A stretch of 64,000 bases of DNA from Aaosphaeria pasadenensis. Taxonomy: Eukaryota > Ascomycota > Dothideomycetes > Pleosporales. A program made the translations under genes and the position numbers. The stretch is from positions 378,983 through 442,982 of the forward strand of contig JAKLMB010000026.1 in assembly GCA_022813625.1 (NCBI GenBank), read 5' to 3'. A model generated the notes under the pieces. That model had not been told where the DNA came from. It was given only the letters and a program-made list of their open reading frames with translations, and did not search any database. Shown piece by piece: positions 22,721-32,700 of this stretch; position 1 is the stretch's first letter; the number at the start of each line of letters is the position of its first letter.

Positions 22721-24466
22721 CTAATATACATAGCGGAAGTTTGGGTTCTCAATGTCCGTCAGATCCGAGAAAGCCAGGTTATGCGAAACCTCGCTGACAT
22801 TGGCCTCCTTGACGCGATTCCTCCGCATCAACACCAATCGAGAAATGACGACAATGATCATGTAGACTCCGTAGACACCAATGTGCACAATGAATCCCGA
22901 CAAGTACCTGGGAGCATCTTTCTCTCGGAAGATCTGGGGCGCGATCAAGTTGCCTACCGCCCAGCCGATGAAAACCATGCTCATGGTAGTGGACTTCTTG
23001 GTCTGGCCTGCGATGTTTCGCGTCACGAGCGAGATGATCATGTTTCCCTGGGCGAGGAAGAACTGGGTGCAGTAGAAAGCGATGAGCATGCCGCCGGAGT
23101 TCGATTTGGTCGGTTTGACGATAAGGATGACGATGGTGCCAACGATGGCCGGGATTGTCCAAACCTGGTTTTTTTCACGTTAGGAAGTGGTCTTCCGTTG
23201 TTGGACGACTGGATATAGGTACTTACAATCATGGTAAGGCAGGTTTGCCCTGACTTTTGAGAAACTTGTGCAGAGCCGATCATCAACATGATCTGCCAGG
23301 CACCCTGTGCGATATTAAGCAGTTGAGTCTGGAGCAGCGAGAACCCAAATTCCTTGATGATAAGATTCGAGAAGACACCAAGCCCTCCAATTACGAGGTT
23401 GGCGACCAGAATGAGCATGACGCAGCACCAGACAAATGGGTCTTTGAGTGTTTCGACAATCTGGTACTTCTTGTACTCTCTGTTCTGGATACCAGTTTCG
23501 TTTTGACGGACACGTTCAACCATCAAGCGCTTCTCCTCTTCGGTGAAGCACTTGGCAGACATTGGACTATCGGGTAGGATATAGGCAATTCCAAAGGACC
23601 AGAGACAAGTCGCAAGACCGAGAACGAGGAACAAGAGCTGCCAGTTTTTGATGGGCCCGTCCGTGAAATGTGATACTCCGAATGCGAGTAGACCTCCGAT
23701 CTACGTTTCTTCATTTAGAACCTTGCGTAATCACACGTATCGAAGAGCGTACATACCATCAATTGAAAACCAGACATACAATACCAGAGCGAATTGAGTA
23801 GAGACTGCTCATCTCTTGTGTACCACATAGAAGTTCTGAATGTGGTCAGCTTTGTCGTCAATCACTGCCGCTTGGGTTCACAACTTACATCAGCATCATG
23901 GCAGGCTGGACGCAACTTTCGAAGAAACCGAGCAGGAACCTGACGGCCATGAGGGCTGCAAAATTTGTCGATACCGTCGAGCAGGCAACGACTACTCCCC
24001 AGATGAAGACGCTGACTGAGAGAGTCTTTGCCACGGGAAATTTTAGGAGAAGAAGATTCATGGGATATTCTCCGCACAAGATTCCAATGTAGAGGATGGT
24101 TCCTAGCCATTGATACTGTCGCAACCATCAGCACGATTTCCATAGCTTTTAGGCGAACTTTAGACTAACCTCCTGGCCGACAAGATTTGCATCTTTCTTT
24201 ATGCCCATGATCGATGCAAAGTTCAGTGTTCCCTTGTCGAGGGACTGACAGAAGTAGGTCACCAATTGAACGACCAAGATGCGGCGGTTGATCTTCCAGA
24301 AGAGACGTTTGTTCGTCGCTGCATCGATCTCGACTGGAGGTCCGGTGGCATAGCGGGCAGTCTGCTCATCCACTCGTTCAGACTGGAAGGCTTCCTCCTT
24401 AGGGTCGATATCCCTGGTCTCTGCATGAGGTGCGATAGCCCCGGCTTCGATCGCTTTGGATGACAT
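22721..24466 (-). CDS. MFS anion:cation symporter, DAL5/allantoate permease type
   Basis: Five exons (24466-24170, 24115-23889, 23835-23757, 23700-23227, 23164-22721) give 506 residues. The introns of 53-62 nt remove cleanly and the protein runs through twelve membrane segments. Family-typical stretches are YFCQSLDKGTLNFASIMGI, YQWLGTILYIGILCGEYP, the central NETGIQNREYKKYQ loop, and MSMVFIGWAVGNLIAPQIF. This family (ACS, TC 2.A.1.14) imports organic anions such as allantoate, nicotinate or sugar acids with protons. Its position between GH88 and a polysaccharide lyase suggests uptake of uronates or acidic oligomers; that is inference from context. It is transcribed away from the lyase across a shared 700-bp region. 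Confidence 0.88.
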
Positions 24467-25166
24467 GATTTCTTCAATGGTGTCCGAAATCAGAAAGATT
24501 TAGTAGTGAGGCAGTATACCGAGTTAAGGGGCAAAGAAACTGAGATCTCTGATATACGATCTACCTCCAAAGGTTGTTATATGCACGACTAAAAGTATTA
24601 GACATTACCCCGTCCAAGCCGCTCATCCCCAGCTTGTGAACTTTGTGGGGAGAAGCAGTGCTACCGTGAGTTTGACCGGTCACCCGAGCGGCGCGAACAC
24701 GCACTGATTTCTTGTTTGCGTGATGGAAGAAACATTGGTATCTGTCTTGACATTCTGGCAGATGCATGACGGGCGGTGGACGGGCTATCTACCGGAGCGC
24801 AGGCCGGCGGGGGAATTAACCCCAGGATACGAGTAGGTCGCCAAACCAACAACCAACAACCAACATTCTCGGCAGTATTGTTGCGACAAACCTTTCACTT
24901 CGCGATGATCTTTGCCCCAATGAAACGGATATCATGTAGTGGCCATGGTTTCTCCAACTTGAAGCAATCAAAATCCGGGGCAAATTATGGGGTTACCTAG
25001 GAGTGACCATAGGGCAAAAAGGCATGTATAAACCGGGCTACATCTGGTAGTTGGACCAAATGCCTGGCTACACTGCTGCATTGGAGCCTATCAAGCGTCG
25101 ACCTTTTACTGCAAATATATTGAATTGTTTCCTGTGTATGCATCAATTGCCTGGAGCCTTGACAGA
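24467..25166. promoter_or_regulatory. shared divergent promoter of permease and lyase, CGG-rich
   Basis: 700 bp between the diverging starts. A cluster of CGG/CCG triplets lies between 24676 and 24811, including CCGG at 24676-24679, CCG at 24684-24686 and CGG at 24689-24691. These are candidate half-sites for a Zn2Cys6 regulator. A TATA box lies on the lyase side. Confidence 0.5.
25027..25032 (+). promoter_or_regulatory. TATA box of the lyase gene
   Basis: TATAAA, 135 bp before the lyase ATG at 25167, in the expected orientation and range. Confidence 0.5.
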
Positions 25167-26590
25167 ATGAAAACTCTCAATCTCGTGGCGCTGTTCCTCA
25201 GTGTCTTGGCCCCAACACCTACCTATGCAACCCCAGTCAGGTCCAGTCTCGAGCATCTTCCCCGAGCTCGACATGGCTTCCAACACCCGGGAGCTCTCCA
25301 CACAGCGGCCGACATCCGCCGTGTCAAGCATCATGTAAAAGAGAAAGACGAGCCATGGTTTAAAGCCTTCCAGCACCTCCAGAGCAGGAATCTCGCGCAG
25401 ACGACATGGAAAGCTACGCCCCAGACCATCCTTGTCCGCACGGCGACTCCCACCGCGAACCTGAGCAACAATTACCAATACGCATACCGCGATGCACACT
25501 CGGCGTATCAGCAGACCTTGCTCTGGCTTATCACTGACAACGAGACTTATGCGGACGCGGCGGTCAAGACCTTAGACGCCTGGAGCTCTAAGCTCCAGGA
25601 CATCGACGGCAACGAGGACAAGTAAATCTGTAAATTGCCTAACCTTAGCAACCAATCTAACATATCTCGACCAGATACCTCGCGGCAGGACTCTACGGTT
25701 ACCAGTTCGCCAATGCCGCCGAACTCCTGCGCTCCTACCGTGGCTGGCCCGCCACAAGCCAGGAACAGTTCGCAACGATGTTGACGGACATCTTCGCCCG
25801 CTACAATCGCGCCTTCCTGGACCATCACAATGACAAGCCAGACTTCTATTACGCAAATTGGGATTTCGCGAACATCGTCTCTCTGATGGCGATCGGCATC
25901 TTCACCGACAACGCGACCATGTACGACTTCGCCGTGGATTACTTCCTCACCGGTCCCGACGACGGTGCCGTAGCGAACGGGGCGTTGCCATTCTTCTCCA
26001 TCGCTAACTTCACCGAGGACGGCGGGAAGACGTTGATGCAAGGACAAGAAGCCGGGAGGGACCAGGGCCACGCGCTGTTGTGCATGGCACTGCTCGGAGT
26101 CATCGGACAGCAAGGACAGAACCAGGGCAGAGATCTGTACGGTGCATTTGGCCACCAAATCCTCAATGCGTAAGTCGAAGTTCCAAGTCTTTGGGAAGCA
26201 ATTTCACCAAGATTCTTCTTTCTCTTCATTCTTTCCAAAGGTCGAGGCTGACGATTCGTTTTCGTACGCGTACCGCACAGCGCCGAGTATGCAGGCAAAT
26301 ACAATACGAATCACTCCGTGCCGTACACGCCCTATGAAAGCTGGGAGGGAGTACTCCCTGTCGTGTCCGCGAAGGCGCGAGGCGATGTTCGCCCCGGGTT
26401 CGAGGCCTTGTATGCGCACTACAGCGATGTGAAGGGTCTGAACGCGAGTTGGACGAGGGTCTACCGCGATTACGTTGTGGCGAACCTCACTGCCAAGGTG
26501 GAAGGCGGTGGCGGTGATTATGGGCCGAATTCGGGAGGCTTTGATGCCCTGGGCCATGGAACATTGATGTACAGGATCACTGGAAGTTGA
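25167..26590 (+). CDS. secreted alginate-lyase-like polysaccharide lyase
   Basis: Three exons (25167-25621, 25675-26169, 26281-26590) give 419 residues. The start at 25167 opens a signal peptide (MKTLNLVALFLSVLAPTPTYA). HPGALHTAADIRRVKHHV, the NWDFANIVSLMAIGIF segment and QEAGRDQGHALLCMALLG mark the alginate lyase family (PF05426), an alpha-helical barrel of beta-elimination enzymes acting on uronic-acid polymers; the ending GGFDALGHGTLMY also fits. The likely product is an oligosaccharide with an unsaturated uronate end, exactly the GH88 substrate. Whether the polymer is glucuronan, alginate or another is not readable; CAZy PL38 is my best guess. The second intron is 111 nt, longer than its neighbours. 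The region is GC-richer than the surrounding genes. Confidence 0.82.
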
Positions 26591-27398
26591 GTCTAGCAGC
26601 AGCAGCAGCAGCAGTAGTAGCGATGTTTTGCGCGCTGGTGGAATGCCTTGCGTGTATTGCGATGTTTACCTTAATGGATCACACACTGTTGGTTAGATAG
26701 CCTGACCAAGAAATGACCATTCACCGTTTGTGTAGCTCGATGAGAAATTTAATGATCTTACAAAGGCATCACTGCGCTGGTGTCTGGATAGTCTGGTTGA
26801 ATTAGGAAAAGAAAACACTCATATCATTAAGTTTGTAAGCTAATTTGATAGTAATATAGCTACTAAGAAGGAGTAAAGCTATTTACTCCTTGTGTAATCC
26901 AAATAATAGGGTGTATTGTTGACCCACTCTACGACTCTTCGCCGTGTGTAAAAATGCCCTTCGAATTTGCTTCGAGAAACCGGATAGTGTAATAAGGCGT
27001 GACCGACGCACTTATTCGGATAAAGATAATGAGACTGATAGATAAAGTATGAAATCTTATCTCTGAATGGCGTTATAGTTATAATGGTCGTGGTACGTAA
27101 TGAGATCGTGACATCGGGCATGATGGGAAATTGTCCTAGGGAATGTAAGGGCCTGCAACGGTGGTAAGAATGATAGCCATACCGTGAAAAAAAAATTCGA
27201 CCGTTGATATCGCCGATACCGCGCTTGTACTGGTAAGTATAATGGTGACACTGTGAAGGCTGATGGTAATTATGGAATCGTAAAAAAGAATGGCCATATC
27301 GGAGGCCACGAACAGAGAAAATGTTGATGTCGGGACTTGCGCGGAGTTGAAGCAAGTCAAAGATATGGGAACCACAGAATGTGGCAGGCGTGACGAGA
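26591..27398. other. AT-rich convergent spacer
   Basis: 808 bp between the 3' ends of the lyase gene and the unrecognised minus-strand gene. A short (AGC)n run lies just after the lyase stop at about 26595-26616. No gene recognised. Confidence 0.5.
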
Positions 27399-28847
27399 TC
27401 ATTCCTGATAGTCTTCGTCATCATCGCCTCCGTCGTTCACCTCTGACAATGCTTCCTCGGAAGTCTTCCTCCTCTTGCTCTCGCCCTCATCCTTCAGAGC
27501 CTTGATACCGGCTTCCAGTTGCCTCTTCCTGAGCGCATTGCTACGGTTGTTATTCCGCTTAGCCTTCGTCCTCTCCATCGGATTGTTTACAAGCCGATGG
27601 AGGGTCACGCCGCCCTGGATGGCGTCATTGACTGCGGCCTTGCTCTGCTCCAAACACTCGCAGATACTACGAAGACGGTCTATGGAGTTTTTGACGCAGT
27701 CAACTCGAAGCTTACCGCGAGCCTCATTGTGGTAAATCAAAGGGCGGCACCAACCCTCCTCGTGAACCGCAATTGCGGCATCGAATACGTGGTGCGCTGT
27801 GGCTTCGAGATCCGCTGGGTCGATGCTTCTCGTCATGATACGTCTGAGGTGGCACGAGGTCGGGCCGTCAGTGGCCTTGTCGGTGGAGATCATTGCGTTA
27901 TAGATCTTCACAACATAATAATCTCGAAAGTACGTCTTGATCCAGAAGGATACCCTATCCTTTTTGGGTGGCAGTCGAGACGACTTGCGGTGCGCGCGGG
28001 CTTCGGCGGATGTTTTGAATTTGTGACTGTAAGGAGGGTAATGTTGGTGAACGATACCCGCAGTGGGTCTTCCTTGAAGAGTGAAGCCACCCTCTATTGG
28101 GCTACGCTCAATAGGCTTGCTTCGAATAGGGATGCCTCCTAGAGAAACTTCTCCTCTAGTCTGATGGTCGACCGACACAGGCGAAGGCTGAGGGCGGTTT
28201 TCCAACAGAGTTGAACCATCGGAGAAACTCATTGGGTTGGTTGGTTTTGGAGGGGCAGGTGCCAGTCTAGGCAACGACGACTGCATCGATGAACGGGACA
28301 TTGGTGCGGCCGAAAGATCGCTGATATGATCACCAGCGGATTGGTTTAGAAGATGAGGCTGAGTTGAGGGATAGATTGAGTTTTCGGGTGCACTCGAAGC
28401 GAACTGGTATGAGTTTGGAAGCACAAGGTCGTTTTGGAATGAAAAACGTAAGAACTGTTCGTCACAAGGTGATGAAGCAACTACAAGATCATTGTATGGT
28501 TGAGGGGGTCCTCCTCCTGTATTTGAAAGGGGGAAGCTGGTGTTGAATGCAAGATGTGAGCTGTCGTCGAGGTATGAAGCGGGCAGTCTGCATGAAGAAT
28601 CGGGGTGGTCTGAGTGCCCGAAAGTGGAGGGACCGCCGCGATGCTGGGAGGTTGGCATTGTTTCACTGCAGTCCCTGTTGTAGTCGTACAAATGATTCCC
28701 AGCTTCATGGTTGAAAGCAAACAGATGGTCGAAAAATCCTTGCGAGAAAGCGGCAGGGCCTTCCTTGAAGAGGGGCGTATGGAGATCGCCTCTCTGCCCT
28801 GCGATTCCACACTCGCCAAAGCCCGAACGCACTCCAGCCTCTGTCAT
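27399..28847 (-). CDS. unrecognised protein with conserved-looking basic C-terminal region
   Basis: A single exon of 482 residues from the ATG at 28847. The frame is open for another 96 codons upstream, but that part reads like a pyrimidine-rich leader and is probably untranslated. The first 280 residues are serine/proline-rich and probably disordered. From about residue 285 comes a structured-looking region (RVSFWIKTYFRDYYVVKIYN, then an alternating helical segment with HHVFDAAIAVHEEGW and RLRSICECLEQSKAAVNDA). The tail is rich in Lys/Arg (KAKRNNNRSNALRKRQ) then acidic. This composition fits a nuclear or chromatin-associated protein. I do not recognise the domain. It lies beside the polysaccharide locus, without evidence that it belongs to it. 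Confidence 0.6.
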   Translation of the reverse strand: MTEAGVRSGFGECGIAGQRGDLHTPLFKEGPAAFSQGFFDHLFAFNHEAGNHLYDYNRDCSETMPTSQHRGGPSTFGHSDHPDSSCRLPASYLDDSSHLAFNTSFPLSNTGGGPPQPYNDLVVASSPCDEQFLRFSFQNDLVLPNSYQFASSAPENSIYPSTQPHLLNQSAGDHISDLSAAPMSRSSMQSSLPRLAPAPPKPTNPMSFSDGSTLLENRPQPSPVSVDHQTRGEVSLGGIPIRSKPIERSPIEGGFTLQGRPTAGIVHQHYPPYSHKFKTSAEARAHRKSSRLPPKKDRVSFWIKTYFRDYYVVKIYNAMISTDKATDGPTSCHLRRIMTRSIDPADLEATAHHVFDAAIAVHEEGWCRPLIYHNEARGKLRVDCVKNSIDRLRSICECLEQSKAAVNDAIQGGVTLHRLVNNPMERTKAKRNNNRSNALRKRQLEAGIKALKDEGESKRRKTSEEALSEVNDGGDDDEDYQE

Positions 28848-29775
28848 TTGGGGAGTTGAGGTTGGTGGTTGGAGTTGTACTAGCAAATCTGATGTAGAGA
28901 TATGCCACCACGAGTCTGGGTAAGGAAAGTAAAAGATAGTGGAATTTGTATAGGAAAAAAGGAAAAAAAATAAGAGGCATCTCTCAAGTCGGATGGTGAT
29001 ATACCTTGAGATCTGGGTTGAGCTACGCCTACCCGACCCCCACCTCCCCTCCCTCGCCGCGATTGTCACAACATCATGATCAAAAGAATAGGACAATAGA
29101 CGATTGTTGACTTCAGGTCGCCTTGGAGAGGTCATAAGGCAGAGACTCTATTGTAACGGGACCAGTGATGCTTTCCTATTGTCGTGCCCATTCGGGTCAG
29201 GTGGATCGCGAATAGCAGGCCAAGACAATCGCAAGTGAAGTTCAAGCTGCACCAGGCGCAACAATAAAGAGTTTTAGAGTATGTTCAAGGGAGTGGGAAG
29301 TCGAAAAAGGATGTCTGCCTGTGTGAGGGGTGTATATCCTCAATCATGACCTTGTTTCCGTACCAGATTCAATCAACATGGGTCGAGCAGATACCAAGTT
29401 GAATACAAGAGAACCAATCGAAGGATGAGGATTGTCCGACCTCCCTCCACCAGACAGCTTACCGCATACGGAGAGCAGTCGGCTCGACAGTGTAGCACAC
29501 AGTGGAGGGGAAATGGCGGTGTGAAGAGCAAGTGTATTATCAGAGCAAGTGTATTATCAGAGCAAGTGTATTATCAGAGCAAGTGTATTATCAGAGCCTG
29601 TAGGTGTTGCGGTCTCTTCCTTCAATCTGACTTATATGTATGATGTTGGTGGGGTCTGGTTCTATACATATCTCTTAAATCGCTGATGTACGAGTGATCC
29701 ACAACTGACAACCGGTACCCACCTACCGCGGTAACGAAAGACTATCTAGTTAACATACACCCCCCTTACAGTTCT
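28848..29775. other. 5' leader of the unrecognised gene, short tandem repeat and spacer
   Basis: 928 bp. The right-hand part includes a fourfold 17-bp repeat and the 3' end of the ankyrin gene; the left part is the leader and promoter of the minus-strand gene at 28847. No additional gene seen. Confidence 0.5.
29525..29592 (+). repeat. 17-bp tandem repeat, four copies
   Basis: Four identical head-to-tail copies of AGAGCAAGTGTATTATC, followed by the first five bases of a fifth. Perfect identity indicates recent expansion. Confidence 0.92.
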
Positions 29776-32700
29776 TCATATCCATTGATCCACCTCATCT
29801 CTCTTTCCTGAATCCGACGCATTGTCACTGTCCTCGCTGGTAGAGCGATCGGTCTTTCTATTTGCCAATCGTTTGGCAACTTCATTCGCATCAAGCAAAC
29901 TGACCAGCCTCCTCTTGCTTGGGCTACCTATTGTTGCCTCTTTGCAGATACTCCATATGCGCTCCCTATCATCTTTATCCCTACGGCTGGTTTGTTTGTT
30001 CTTATCGCGGAAATGCTCCAGAGGCTGCTCCGTCAGTATGGTTGGCGAAAACCTCGTGATCACTTCGGGCGTTCCATCAACACATCTAGCAATGTATGAG
30101 TCCTCGGCTACCTCGTAAGGTGTTCTTCCAACAGAATTCTCGCGGAGGAGAAGATCAGGGCGGTATTCCAGCATGGTCTTGAGTAGGACTTCCTCTCGGC
30201 GGTTCACAGCCCAATGGAGGGGAGTCTCACCGGATCCGTCCAATAACTCGAGATGTTCATTATTAGTTGGCAAAGCAAAGTCCAGAATCTTCCTCAAGAT
30301 ATCGTCACGCTTATTCCAACCGTGAGATAACCACCACGCCAGAGGCGTCTGTGATGAGCCTTTAGCAGAGCGCTCCGTGAGAAGAGAGGCCACAAGGCGT
30401 TTGTCGATGAGATCTAAGAACTTCTGAAGGTTCTCTGGCGCCTCGTCACCGTGGAAGCTGTTACCGAGCAGTAGGTGCAGAATATTGTCCCCGTCACGAT
30501 CCCGAGCAGTTTGATCCGCGCCTGCGTCGATCAGGATTTTTGCCGCCTCGTAATGCATTTCTGAGAAAGCGACCGAAAGAGGACTCGAGAGATATCAGCA
30601 TGCGAACCTTGATATTACGAAGCGACAGGACTTACGTGTAACCACTGCGAGACTTCAGTTCTAGCAACTCGGGCAGGGTCTTAATCAAATGTCTGATAAG
30701 CTTCGAAACCTCCGTACTCTCGGGAGCAATGACCGCACAATGCAGTTGAAGATCGTCTTGCCAAATTAGCTTTCATACCAATGAATAACAACTTAAGACT
30801 TACTGCGAGCATCCAACCACTTATGAAGCACCTTCTCAAACCCTCCAGCAGTTGTATTGAGATGCTTGATGAGCTTGTGATCCTTATACGTCTCGGCGAA
30901 CTCCATATACAGTCTTGCAGGCGTGGCACTGGAAAACCATTCTACGCTAGCCAGGCTTCCTTGATGAGCTGCTTGCAGAAGAGGAGCACTGGTGTCCGAA
31001 ACCGGTCTTTCAGAGATACCACGAGCAGCACTGACCCAATCTTCTCGCTTTGATCCATGAACCTACGCAGATAGAACAAATTAATAAGTCTAATTGCAAA
31101 CATGTTCAACCCTAGGGGACTTACACTAAGACCTTGATAAAACTTTGGCCTTTCTTTGAATTCAACACCACTCTTCTTCACAAGCGATGCAAGCTCCATA
31201 CCAGCGCCAGTTTGCTTTATCATTTCAGCAAGCATGTCGGTTCTGCCATATTGGATTGCCCGGATGAAGTCAGACTCAGAAAAGGCTGGAATCGTGGAGG
31301 CATCCTCTTCTTTATCGTCTAAACGCTTCGTCCATTCTTTGAGGGTGTCCATCAGAAAATTGTACAGTTGAAAGTCATTGGTGATCAGGACCCAGTCGAT
31401 CAACTGCTCTGAGCCCGAGCCATCGATGATTTCGTTCTCGGTTCCATACACGAATTTCCTCGCTGGGGTGCAGGACTTGGCGTAATCCCATGCGGGGAAT
31501 GACCAATTCAGATACTCGAGTGGGCTTGTTTTCGATTTCACCTGCGTTGAAACCTCTCCGATGTCTTCCACGGTGAATTTTTCATCAATGATCTCACGAT
31601 CCACTGGCACGTCACTCATATCTTCATCTGGATCTTCCTCGTCACTATCGACTTCATCAGCACGTCGTCCCATGCGGTACACGGCCTTTTCTTCTTCTGT
31701 CTCTGGATCATACTGAACAAAGCAGATTTCTAGAATGGCTTTGGCAACGTCTAAGTGACCTTGGAGAATAGCAAGGCTGAATGGCGAGAAGTCGTCACGG
31801 TCGGTTATAGCCATCTTCAGAGGTTTCCTGTCGCCATTAGGGCCCCAAGGCGTCAAAGTGAGGGATTTAATCTTTTCAAGATTTCCTTCCCAAGCTGCCT
31901 GGAACAATTCTTCGTAGCCTTGCGTGTCCTCGTCGTCGTGATCGTGGCCTTTGAAGTAAATCGATATGTCCCAAGGGAATGTGCGGTGCTCATAATCAAA
32001 GGAGCTATTGTCGTCCTTGTCTTCCTTCTTTTTGACCTTGTCGGGATAAAGCTCATCGAATGTCTTCGCACCTGCTTCCAATAGATGCTTCTCAACTTTT
32101 TCAAAGTCTGACGTGAGTCGCTCAATTGCCTCCTTCTTTTCAGTGACGCCTTCGCGATCTCTATAGACCGCTAGGCGTTTCTCATAGCTTTCCTTCGAGA
32201 TTCTGTCTTCTTCTTGCGCAGCCTCCAGCTGAATTTTGCCAATAAACCCCCTGTAGGTTCCTGGCTCGAAAAACTCTAGGTAGTTGTGGCCTTCCTTAAC
32301 GTTGTATGTTGGCTCCTTAGGAGGCTCGTCGTCTTTCCATGCCTGTGTTATACATGATTAGTGTTGACCAAGAAAGCAATCAAATCATACACCGGGAATG
32401 GCGGGTGTGATGGCAAAACTATACCTTTAGATCTTGAATCTTCTTCCGCACAACGTCAAGAAGTGTCTGTGGAATATTGTATCGAGCATACCAATCATCT
32501 CTAAGGATCTCCTGGGTCTCTTTCGTGATGGTGTTTGGATCGATGCCGCGGAATAGAAGTTGAAGAACAATGTCGGGCAATTCTGACTCGACTGCACTGA
32601 ACACCGGCTGCTGGACCTGTTTTTCAAATTTTTCGCGGTTATCCTTGGTGTCATTATTCTTAATGCCCTCGAACTTTCTCTCGACAGACTTGAGCCAAGT

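Noticed and set aside
28848..29135. 96-codon N-terminal extension of the unrecognised minus-strand protein
   Set aside because: Phenylalanine/serine-rich, pyrimidine-type sequence typical of a leader; the downstream ATG at 28847 starts protein-like sequence.
29525..29592. Array of short repeats that might suggest CRISPR
   Set aside because: Units are directly adjacent without spacers and the genome is eukaryotic; a simple tandem repeat.
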